Shown piece after piece: positions 1 to 9,900 of a DNA stretch of 64,000 bases. Both the position numbers and the translations under genes were made by a program. The stretch covers positions 3,285,501-3,349,500 of the forward strand of contig BRXU01000002.1 of assembly GCA_030267565.1 (NCBI GenBank), written 5' to 3'. The notes under the pieces are model-generated. The model did no database searches. It had not been told where the DNA came from and worked only from the letters and a program-made list of their open reading frames with translations. Source of the stretch: Pleodorina starrii (taxonomy: Eukaryota; Chlorophyta; Chlorophyceae; Chlamydomonadales; Volvocaceae). Within the stretch, counting starts at the first letter, position 1. Each line of letters starts with the position of its first letter.

Positions 1-114
1 CGGCGATGATCTCGCCTCCGCTACCATCCTCCGGGCTTCGTGTGGCACTCCAGCATTGGCATGGTACCGCTACCGCTTTTGGCGACAACACGTGTATCCC
101 TATCCCGCGCGCAG

Positions 115-1262
115 GCCCCGCCCTGAAGGAGCTCTCCTCCGTGTCGGCCCAGCACGCCGCCGCCGCCGACGTCGCGTCCGTCGCTGCCGTCGTCATGTCC
201 CACTTTGAGCGCTCCCGCCAGGCGGCGGAGGCTCTGTCGGCGGCACTTCCCGCCACGCTGGCTGCGCTGGCGGCGACGGACTCTGCGGCGCCGCTGCCGG
301 CCGACATGTTGACGGAGGTGGGCTTCCTGTCGGCGCAGCTGCTGGGCGGCGCGGAGGCGGCGGCGGTGACGCGGCAGCGGGCGATGGCGCTGCTGCAGCA
401 CATGGCGGCGACGTCGGCGGCGCTCCAGCCCGTGGTGCACACGATTGCGGAGGTGAGGCGCGATGCGTTACGGTCTGCTGCGGTTTGGTGCAAAGGGTTC
501 CCCGGACCATCTGTGTTCGCGCCCTCAGCCGACCCTCTCTTACTCGCACGCTGGTCCGCCACCCGCTCACCACCCGTTCCACAGCTTCCTCGGGCGCTGG
601 GGCAGCTGAGCAACGAGTTGAGCACATTGGCCGCTGCGGCGGGCAGCATCGCCGCGGCGGTCGAGTCCAAGCACCTGATGCCTGCCCTGGAGGAATCGCA
701 ACCGGCCCCGCAGCAGCAGGCCCAGGCAATGCCGCCGGCGCCCTCTGCCGGCGCATCCGACACGCCCAAACAACACGCCGACGCAGAAGGCGCCTCGTCG
801 CAGACACGCGCGCCAGCAGAGGCGGACGCCGGGGGCGCATCTCCGCTGGAGGGCTCACATACGGCTTCCGCCGCTGTCACTGCTGCGTCGGGTTCAAACA
901 GCACGGCCGCGGGAGCCGGCTCGGCTCTGACGAAGGCTTTTTCGGCGACCTCCCTTACGGCGTCGGCGGCAGGCGCGGCCCGCTTGCCGCTTCAGCGCTT
1001 GGCTCATGCAGCAGCCACCCCCGACCATGTGCAGCACCACCGCTCTCGCCGCAGCGCCGCCGACGAAGCGCGGCGCCGAGCCTTCGCGGCCGGTGCGGTA
1101 CGCCGCTTCGTTGCGAAGCTGGAGGGCCGCGAGGCCGAGGGCGCTGCTGCGGCGCCGGCGCAGCAGTTGTCGGTTCCGGAGCAGGTGGGAATGCTGGTGC
1201 GCCAGGCGACAAGCGCGGACCGACTGTCGCAGATGTACGAGGGCTGGACGGCTTGGCTGTAG
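115..1262 (+). CDS. SMG1: SMG1-like PI3K-related kinase, C-terminal end (partial)
   Basis: Only the 3' end of the gene lies in the window. Exons seen: about 115-452 and 585-1262, with a phase-0 GT-AG intron 453-584; 115 follows a likely acceptor (CAG at 112-114), so 1-114 is probably intron. The last 30 residues form a FATC domain: SVPEQVGMLVRQATS followed by LSQMYEGWTAWL and the stop. The ending YEGWTAW, and the preceding VAKLEGR block, match SMG1 rather than TOR, ATM or ATR, as I recall those families. SMG1 is the PIKK that phosphorylates UPF1 in nonsense-mediated mRNA decay. The kinase domain would lie upstream, outside the window. About 130 residues between the helical part and the FATC are low-complexity Ala/Ser/Gln, typical of algal inserts. 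I see no TGTAA close downstream. Confidence 0.85.
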
Positions 1263-2701
1263 GAGGCGAGGGTTCTGGTGGCGGCAGTGTTTCTGAGGAG
1301 GTCGGGATTGCATCCCAAGTTCGTCGGTGTGTGGTCGTGTGCTGGCCTCCCCATCCATCATAAGCTAGTAAGCTGGTTGCAGCATAACACCCTCGACAGG
1401 CAAGGGCAAAACGTTTAGCGTGTGCGGATTTAGTGGGATCAGGAGGTGGCTACGGACGGATGGAGGCGATGGCGCCTCCCACAGCCACCTTTAGGGCGCG
1501 TCAATAGCGCAGAGACATGGACTTGCACACCGACAGGAGAAAGGCACGTCAGTTGTGCAGGGGAATGCTGTCGCAGCGGGAGGCAGGCTTTCATAGCGGC
1601 AAAGTCAGAAGGTTATGGGCGGACATTTGTATACCGTATCACAGTTGCATCCAGACGCATTTCTTCAGGCGGACTCTGCCTGGATCCTTCCATAAGCGCG
1701 CAGCTCAGGCCCCTGTAGCGATGGCCCGACCAAACCCAAACGGAGTGCACACGTGACACAACCAGCGGCCACGTCAAGGTGTGTCGCCGCGGCGAGAGGA
1801 TGCTGGTGGTGGAAGAGGGGGATACAGGCCCTCCTGGCGCCGCAGTAGATGAGGGCGGCTCGGCGTTGCATTGGGTATATATGCATTTTCTGTATGGTCG
1901 GCACCTGCATGGCAGGTCACGATGTGCCAGGCACGGAAAGTGATGGCAGGTGACACTACATGGTGCCGGGCGCACGTTATCCCCGCGTGGACTTCCGTTC
2001 GCTCAGTGGCTTTGTATCCCGTTGGTTCATGCTTCAAAGGCCAGGGAACATGTGCGTTCTGCGCGCAACCCGGTGCATCCGCCAGGGCACATGCAGGGGT
2101 GCCGACCTCGACACTGGTTCAACGACAACAGGTGCACGTGCACGAGCTGCACACGCGCAAAAAATGCCTACTACTCCTGCCAGGCCCCTCAACCTGCCCC
2201 AAATGCCATCCTGCATAACGAGAAGTATTCGGAGTGTACCAAAACTGCAACGAGGGGATGACCTGATCCCCATTAATCGACAGGCACCGAACCATGCCCA
2301 GCACGCCAATGGTAAGGCGCGTTAAAAGGGAGTCAGAAAAACGAACCTTAGTACCTCAGTACCGGGGGCGAACCGTGCGAACCAATCCGCAGCTAGGGAC
2401 CCGCTGTCTGACCCCACCAAGCACGCGAGCTCGTGTCCACCGTGATGGCCCTCGCGCAGCTGCTAATCCACCCAGGATCACCAGACACTCGCCTCGTCCC
2501 TTCTGCCATGTGCGACAAGGCTTCTGCACGCCCACGCAGTCCTTACGAATGCGACACCACTCCCCTCGCAGCCAGCGGATAATGGAATGCACATGCCTCG
2601 GGCAGGCCACCCGAGCCGCGCACCACACAAAGATGAGAATGCCCGCCTGTCCTGCGCCGTTCTCGTCCCCATTAAGGCGACAAGCCCAAGCGACGCACGT
2701 A
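1263..2701. other. Intergenic, no gene recognised
   Basis: This stretch lies between the end of the SMG1-like gene and the end of the small membrane-protein gene, so it holds the 3' flanks of two convergent genes. Open frames on both strands are short, lack protein-family motifs and have poor codon bias. A TATATA string near 1876 is the only promoter-like word I noticed, with no gene to attach it to. Confidence 0.5.
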
Positions 2702-2944
2702 TCACAGCTCGCTGTGCGCATTGGAGGGCGGCGGCCCCTGCATGTCCAGGAACAGCAGGTACGCCCCGAACACTGTGAGCCCCACGATAATGACCAGCGT
2801 GGCGATGAGCCCGGGCGTGAAGGGCGACTGACGCAGGAACAAGGCCGCCGCGTCAGCTTGAGGCTCACCGGCGGCGGAAGCGAGCTGGCGGCGCCGGGCC
2901 AGCGGGGCGCGTCGCGCAGCAGCGGCGAGTGGCAATGCATGCAT
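2702..2944 (-). CDS. Small single-span membrane protein (80 aa), unrecognised
   Basis: A single open exon on the minus strand, starting at the ATG at 2944 and ending with TGA at 2702. The first 40 residues are rich in Ala and Arg with few acids, as in an organelle-targeting peptide. Then comes one strong hydrophobic helix (GLIATLVIIVGLTVFGAYLL) and a short polar tail ending NAHSEL. The frame remains open upstream to about 3163 but contains no convincing upstream start, so an additional 5' exon is possible. The segment PGLI followed by a hydrophobic helix faintly resembles the plant S1FA family, but the basic tail of that family is absent, so I do not name it. The high third-position GC and the clean membrane helix favour a real gene. 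Function unknown. Confidence 0.5.
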   Translation of the reverse strand: MHALPLAAAARRAPLARRRQLASAAGEPQADAAALFLRQSPFTPGLIATLVIIVGLTVFGAYLLFLDMQGPPPSNAHSEL

Positions 2945-3741
2945 GCACAAGGGCGGGTGGGCGCACAGGTCGGTCGACGGGCGGGCGAGGAACCAGCCGT
3001 CAGGGTCGTTCGTGGTCGGGGCCTGAACTATGTCTGCGTGAGGTGCAGCGTCATGCCTTCTCCTCGATGACCGCGCGACCAGCCCACCAAGCGACAGGCA
3101 GGGGGCTCCTCTGGTCCCCATCACACTCCCCAAACAACTACCCTTTTGGGAGGTTAGCGCCAACCCAAATCATTGTTAATGGGGCATGACGTTAACGACG
3201 CCATGGAGCTCAGCAGCGAGCACTAGGGCTGCAGATGCGCTCGTTTAACAAGAGACGCTGGTTGACAGGTAGAAGTAAGAGACCGGCAGGGAGCGACGAA
3301 AGGCGCAGACGGCACACCCGAAGTACCGACCCTCATCGCGACCGCACCACACTGCTGGAATCACATCTTCCCGCCAGAAGTCGCCACGGCTGCGGCTAGG
3401 AAGCCCCTCAGTTCTGCAACGCGCGAACGCTAATCTCTACTTTCCCACGTCGATACAGCCGAAGCGGCCCGCCCTAGTAACATGCCCCGCCCCCCGACAG
3501 CAAAGCTGCTGCGTACACATCGTGCGGAGCCGCAGCAATGACAGGGTCCGGTCGCGACACGAGCCTTGTGCGGTTCACTTCTTCCCATCGCTTCGTCGCC
3601 GCGGCCCAGTTTTTTTGGGGCACCGGGGCCACAACCATGACCGCGTTCCGTCGGCGGAGCCCGTCGTGGTTTTATTCTACATGCCCGTGTCTGGCAACCG
3701 CGCCGCGCGGGGCCCTGCCAATCGGCGCAAAGTTTAGTTAC
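2945..3741. other. Intergenic, upstream of small membrane protein
   Basis: Lies between the start of the 80-aa membrane protein and the end of the MAPR gene, both on the minus strand. It should contain the promoter of the former and the 3' end of the latter. No further protein motif, RNA gene or repeat was recognised here. Confidence 0.4.
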
Positions 3742-4270
3742 CTACGACGACTGCGCCGCCACTACCTTGCCCACGATGGCGTATTTGGCGTTAAACTTGG
3801 TTATCCAGTCCTCCAGCGTCTTGAGCTGCTTCTCCGTGCAATCGGCCAGGTTGTCGTTGCACTCTGCGGCGTCGACCTTCATGATCGCCAGCGCGCGGGA
3901 GCACTCCCGGCCGGCGAAGGCCTCATAGGGGCCCCCTGTTGGTTGGAGGTTGTGGAGGGCACACGCAGCGTGCGTTTGTGCAGGGCACGGCCGCGCAGGC
4001 ACGGGCGCCACACCAAGGTGCACTCCACAACGATGTAGATGACAGACAAAGTCGTGGTGACACGGAGCGGGGATGGCATGTGCAGTAGGAGTGTATATCG
4101 TGGGAGCTCCCCAAACCCTGGTTGCCCGTCACAACAGGCTCACCCTTGCCGTAGAATTCTCGCGAAGCGGACACGTCGTAGACGGAACCCTTCACAGCTA
4201 TGTAGACTGGCTTCTCCGCATCGGAGCCATCGTATGCGAGCAGTTCGTCGGCGGTAAACGTGCGTGACAT
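3742..4270 (-). CDS. MAPR-family cytochrome b5-like heme-binding protein
   Basis: Two exons on the minus strand: 4270-4144 and 3935-3742, joined in phase 1 across a GT-AG intron, giving 106 aa. The order of motifs is that of the membrane-associated progesterone receptor (MAPR) domain: FTADELLAYDG, then PVYIAVKGSVYDVS, then FYGKGGPYEAFAGRECSRAL created exactly at the splice junction, then LEDWITKFNAKYAIVGKV. The Tyr of GGPY matches the heme-ligating Tyr of PGRMC1. Family members bind heme and support cytochrome P450 and sterol metabolism. Unlike PGRMC1 or plant MSBP1 it has no N-terminal membrane anchor, so it should be a soluble domain-only protein resembling yeast Dap1-type proteins. It shares a 437-bp upstream region with the divergent gene at 4708. 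Confidence 0.88.
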
Positions 4271-4707
4271 TTGGGCGCGCTAGTGACAGGCGGTGAGACT
4301 GCACAGGCCGACTTTGACAGAGCGTGCAAACTGCGTGACCTGGCCCTAGCTTTTTGGCTTTGCTAAGCTTGAAGGTTAGATCCTCTATGTTTATTCCCAG
4401 CAAGCTGCAATTGGTTAACAACGATGGGGCTCACAGCAACGCAGGATAACCGTGTATCAGTCTTTGTACACTGCGGTGATTGATTTGCATATTGCGACAG
4501 AGTGCTGGTAAAATTACGTCGCACAATAATGTCGCAGGATCCATTCTGGGTACGGCGATGATCCAAACAAGTGGCGAGAGTGTAGGATTTAAGCGTTCAC
4601 TTGCCGACATCAAACAATTGCATCCTTCATTCACTTACCTAACTTGCTGACATAATCTTCAGGCGAAGCTTGTTCACCGCGACCTAACTTTGACTCGACC
4701 CTTCACA
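4271..4707. promoter_or_regulatory. Probable bidirectional promoter region
   Basis: A 437-bp interval between two divergent start codons: the MAPR gene (minus, ATG at 4270) and the four-span membrane gene (plus, ATG at 4708). It is less GC-rich than the flanking exons and holds no long plausible frame. No specific element could be identified by eye, so only the location is supported. Confidence 0.45.
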
Positions 4708-5937
4708 ATGGACATCAGTTGCTCCTTCTCGCTTTCCATCAAGCGTGTCGGCGATGCGCATGCCCGCAACGTGCTCTGGGCGCTGGCGGGAGCCCTGGCG
4801 GCGACGGTCATACTCTTCGCAAGCCTTGGCTCCGTAAGTCGCCGTCGTCCGGAAAGTCGAGCGTGGGGGCCGCGACGCCTGCATTGACAATGCGACTAGA
4901 TGAATAAATTAAGCGAACATCTTGTCGCTCTCTCAATGATTATTACACGAATCCGCCGCCTGCCGGAACCTTTTGATACTTTTGCCAGCTGGCACCATTG
5001 ACCAAGACTTGACTGGTCCTCACCTTGGCCTTGCAGATCCAAAATCAATGCCGGTTTGAAGACCCTTCTCTCCTGGAGGGTGTAACTGGGTTCTCTGGTG
5101 CGGTCCTTGGTTGCAAGAAGGTGAGTCCATGGTTGAAACTTGTTCGGTCATGGTGGCGCCCGATGGCCGGCCTCTTACTTCGACCTTCCTACTACGTACG
5201 CAGCTTTACCGCTACTACTGGTTCATCACGTCGCTGAACTTTGTCACTGGTGCCTATGGAGCCTGGATTGTCGCGCGCGGCTTCCTGGCCCGCAGCCGCG
5301 GTGCTGTGCTGGGCCTGCTCGTCATCGCCAATCTGCTCACCATTAACATGACCGGTGAGACGAAATAACTGTCATTGGAGCTCACGAGATAAGCCGTACT
5401 TCGAACCAACTGACTGTTCGACTCGCTTGTCGAGCAGTTTTAGGCCGATGCAACATTGCCCCGCGTACCCACGCCCATTTACTTGCACATCGCCGGCCGC
5501 TGGCCTGTCGCCCTGCAGACTCCTTCCTGTCCATGGTCGACATCCCCAAGTGGCAGGACGGCCCGGCGCGCGACCGCGTCCGCACCATGATCGCCGGCTG
5601 CATCATCACCGCCGTCTTCCAGGCCGTCTCCATCATCCTCGTCGGCTACGAGCCCAACGCCGCCGCCCCCGTGAAGACCGAGAAGCCCGTTGCCAAGTCG
5701 GCGCCCGTTGAGGAGGTGCCCAAGACCGAGGCCACCATTCTGGAGCTGTCGTCCGTGCCTGCGCCCGAGGCCGCTCCTGCGCCGGCTCCGGAGGCAGCCG
5801 CCTCCGAGCCGGTTGCCACCCCCGCCGACGACGTGGAGGCTCCCGCTGCGGCCCCCGAGGTGACCCCCTCGGCTCCGGAGGCCGCCCAGGAGGTCGCTGA
5901 GCCTGAGGCTTCTGCGGTCGCTGTGACGGTGCAGTAA
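4708..5937 (+). CDS. Four-span membrane protein with acidic Ala/Pro tail
   Basis: Four exons, 4708-4833, 5037-5120, 5204-5354 and 5519-5937, with consistent phases, encode 259 aa. Hydrophobic segments fall at about residues 22-42, 75-95, 99-117 and 144-165. The loop after the first carries Cys residues (NQCRFEDPSLLEG and VLGCKK), and the second begins LYRYYWFITSLNF. From about residue 170 the tail is a disordered run of Ala, Pro, Glu and Val, probably facing one side of the membrane. I do not recognise the family. The four-span topology is tetraspanin-like, but the CCG signature is missing, so I do not call it one. A TGTAA at 6351-6355 could be its poly(A) signal. Confidence 0.75.
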
Positions 5938-6977
5938 GGGGTGGCAGGAAACGGTTAAGTGCCATGTGATCAATAGCGTTGCAGAGTGCTGCTGCGCATG
6001 GGGTTGCGCGAGGTTTCGTGTATAATGTTCAGGTACAGCTGCTTCACTAAATTTTGAGTGACGTATAGCCATGATGTACAGGTTATCCCCATGCCGTGAT
6101 TCCATAGATGCCAATAAGTGCAATTGGTGGTTGGCGGTTGCACCCGAATTAGCGCTTAGAGCCGCTTGGCGTGCCCTCCTGGGCATCGCATGGTTGCTGG
6201 CCATTGCTTGCCGTTTAATTTATGAGTCCACACAGCCGTGGCCTGTCCCACGTTGACATTTCGATGTTACCAATTATTATAAGCTTTAAGGCCTGCCGAA
6301 ATGACGGCAGACAGTCGCGTCTCGCGCGAGCGGAACGCATATCTAGATGATGTAAACGTGTTGACACGCATGTGCTGCATTCTCCACCTACTGCATTTTC
6401 ACCAACTGCAGTAGGGTCGCAAACACGGCACCGGATGGGACGTCAGAGCGGAGCACTACTATAGTAGGTTGGGAACTTAACCGCCAGACGATATAAAACA
6501 ACACAACAATCCACTCGCTCTGTCTGCAGCTGCAAGGGCTCCATTGCACAGTCCCGCGGGTCAGAATTGGAGACTCGGTACGAACAGCTTCATTATGACA
6601 GCGCAGGCTAGGCACTGCTGGAACAAAAGCGTGATAGCTAAGGATAACTGCTTTGGAATGTAGTGAAATATATTCTGGACATGATTGGGGTGGGCTCTTG
6701 GAGTGAAAAGTGTGAGCTCCGCTCTGGAGTGAGTCAAACATGTTCAACAGTGATTCTGCTTAGCCATAAATTAAATTACCAAACGTTTCGCTTTTCACAC
6801 CTGACGAAGGCCTAAACAACTGTTGGGTATTAAAAGTGTAAATGTTGGCCTAGGACAAACAGACCGCCTTCATGTCTGGATAATTTTATAGTTTCCGGTT
6901 GTCTTACGCAAATGCCCAACGGGCCACCTGGCGTACATGCCTTTCGTCGTAACCAGTCAAGGTTGTGAGGCCTTGGG
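5938..6977. other. Intergenic with poly(A) signal and CLC promoter side
   Basis: Contains the 3' end of the four-span gene (TGTAA at 6351-6355) and the upstream region of the CLC gene. The DNA from about 6360 to 6900 is distinctly AT-richer than the exons. No coding motif, RNA gene or repeat recognised. Confidence 0.45.
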
Positions 6978-9900
6978 ATGGACAACCATGTCGGCACCGC
7001 CTTCGAGCGGGTAACGATGGAAGCCGTCGCGACAAGCCATGCTGTTGCCAACATGGGACCGTCGTCGACGGCAGCAGCAGCAGCGGCGGCAGCTGTCGCG
7101 GCGAAGCTCATGCCGGCCGAGCGTCAAGTGCGGGAGGCAAAACGGCGGCTGCAGGAGGCAGAGACGCTGCTGTCAAAGTTTCCCCGCTACCGAGCCAACG
7201 ACTACGCGGTGAGGGCGACAGGCTCTGGGCTGCGGTGGGGAGAGGGGCGTGGGGGGGAGGGGGGTGAAGGAGCGCAAAAGAGTGGGTTATGGACGAGTGA
7301 AGGGGAAACACTGGTGTGCCTGCCAACTCTTGTCGGTTTTGGCGTATCAGACGAAGGTCGAGGTAAAGGCGGGGTGCTGTGGCTGTGAAGCGGGAGTCCC
7401 CAGTCCGCCATCGCCAGCCCCTCCATGCACTGCGCACCCCCCTGCTTGACGGCGGAGCAGCGGATGCGCATCGGACACATGAGGATACACGCTGTGCTCG
7501 GACCCGTGCGCTCATTGCCGCAGCTGCCTGGTCATACACGTGCATCAGCAGACAGCCGTCACGTACCCCGACACCAGCGCACATCCCACCACTGCGGTTG
7601 GGTACTTGGATTGCGGTATTATGCGCCAGCTGCCTGTCACCCAGGAAGGCCAGGTACCCCGGGTTCTGGGGAACCCCGTTCACCGCTTACGTACCCCTCT
7701 CGCCGTATCCCCATCCTGCCGCACCTGCCTGCCGTACACCCTGTCGTACCCAGGTGGAGGAGTCGGACCTGCGCCGCTCCCTCATCCTCAACACCACCGA
7801 GAGTCAGTTCCGGTGGGACAAGGCCTTCTCCTGGCTGCTGTCGCTCATCATCGGCGTACTCAACGGAATTGTGAGCGACGAGCGGGCGAGCGGGTGGGAT
7901 GAGGGGGGGAGAGAAGGGGGGGGGGTGAGGGCGGGACGAGGTATTGAGCCGCAGCAAGGGAACTAAGGCGACGTTGGCGAACGGACCCTGGCAATACCTG
8001 ACAGGTAGGGACCAAACGTACATGTCAAGAGCGGGGGGTTGTACATACGTGTGCAATGCCAGGTTGGTCCGGGTTGCAGTCACCAGGCACCACGAGCACC
8101 AAAGAAAAGCAGGAAGCCCCACTCGGCCCCTCTCCCCGCTGCCCCCTCCCCCCTCTTTCCTCCCTGCCCCCACCCTCCTCAGGCCGGCTTCGCCTTCACC
8201 CAGGGCATCAACTGGCTCAATCGCGCCAAGTTCGAGACCACGCTGTCGCTCATTCGCCCGGGCGGCCCCGGCATCTGGCCCTACCTCACCTACCTGGCCT
8301 TCAGTGTGGCCTACGCGCTGGGCGGCGCCCTGCTGGGCAGCTACGTCAGCCCGCAGGCCGCAGGCAGCGGCATCCCCGAGATCCGCTGCTACCTCAACGG
8401 CATACACGTGCGCGGACTGCTCACCGTGCGGACTTTCTTCGCAAAGGTGCCGCGGCGCGACTGGGAGGGGAAGGGGGGAAGGGGGCGTTGGGCACCGGGT
8501 GTGCGTGCGGCTGGAGAGGATGTGTGCGTGCGTGTGTGCGTGGGGGGGTTGGCCGTGTCGTAATTACGGTTTTTTCTATCGTACCTCCACGCGCTCGGCA
8601 TGTCGTACCCGAGTCGCTCTTAGTTGCCCACAGTCGTCAAGCAGCCCGTGCTGCTGCCCGCGCAACTCCCAGCCCAGCCCAGTCAGGACATTCAATTCAA
8701 TTCAGCTCAGAAATCCCCCGCTGTCTCAGTGTCTCCCGACTGTCCTCCTCTCTCTCGCCCCACCTCCCCTACCTCCCCACCTCCCCAACCCCCCGGCACA
8801 GTCCTTCGGTGTAGTCCTGTCCGTCGCCTCCGGTCTGGTGGTGGGCAAGGAGGGTCCCTTCACCCACGTGGGCGCCATCCTGGGGGGCGGAGTGGGCCAC
8901 CTGGGCTCCACCTCCCTCACTCGGGCCACCGGCGGACAGATGAGGGCGGCGCTGCAAACCCGCTTCGGCCGCTACTTCAAGTCGGCGGTCAGCCACCGGG
9001 ACTACGTGGCGGCGGGGGCGTCGGCGGGTGAGGACGGGCGGGGTGGGGTGGGGCGGGGAGTTATGTGCTCTGAGTGGGCGAGAAGGGCAGGGTAGGGAAG
9101 GGAAGGCAAGCGAAGGGGCGGGCCGGGGCGGGAGGGGCGGGGCTGACCCAAGGGCCTCTTCACGAGTTCACGTCCCTGCGCCGCCGCCCGATGCGGTGGG
9201 ATGGAGTGGGTTCCCGCATGACCCACTGGACTCCTGCGGACTGGACCCCGGTCTCGCCTGCCTGGCCCGCCTGAGTTGGACTGCTGAGTTGGCCGCTTCG
9301 ACTCGCAGGTGTGGCGTCTGCGTTCGCGGCTCCCATCGGCGGCATCCTGTTCAGCGTGGAGCAGGTGGGTGGGTGTGTCGGTGGGGGGGTGGGGGGTGGG
9401 GGAAGGGGTATCCGCGGGAAGCTTCACGACTCCCCCACTGCATGTTGCGCATTGGCACCCCCTCAGCTGCTTCGGCTGGCTGCTGCCTCTCCAGGTGTTG
9501 GTTTCGGGGCCAGCGGCGGCCTCAGCTCCATGCGGGTGTGTGCCCACACGCACACACTCAGCCGGGCCAAGTCTGCTGCTGGTCACCTCATAAGTCACAA
9601 GTCACAACCCGCCCGGGGGCAGGTCCGCCCGCCACCCCCACGCCGTCCCTCCGCCCGGGGCCCGCACCGCCCTACCCATGCCACTCTACCCTCGATCCTC
9701 GGGACCCGCTTCCCCTCACCTCCCTCTCCCCTTGCCCCTGCCCCCTCTTTCCCCCCCCCCCCCCTCCGTTGCAGGGCGCCTCCTTCTACAACTTGAACAT
9801 GCTCAGCCACGCCTTCCTGTCTGCCGGGATAGCGGTGTACGTGAGTGGGTAACAAACACACCATACCGGTAACTGCGGTGCGCGGGATGAACCCGAGATG

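Noticed and set aside
1446..2325. Several 80-120-codon frames downstream of SMG1
   Set aside because: Overlap each other on both strands, mixed codon bias, no motifs; treated as intergenic.
2702..2944. Naming the small membrane protein S1FA
   Set aside because: Only the PGLI-plus-helix similarity fits; the basic C-terminal tail diagnostic of S1FA is absent.
2294..3070. 258-codon plus-strand frame
   Set aside because: Arg/Pro-rich, overlaps the better-supported small membrane protein on the other strand, no motif.
5479..6204. 241-codon minus-strand frame opposite the four-span protein
   Set aside because: Gly/Arg/His-rich shadow of the Ala/Pro coding tail; no start context or splice structure.
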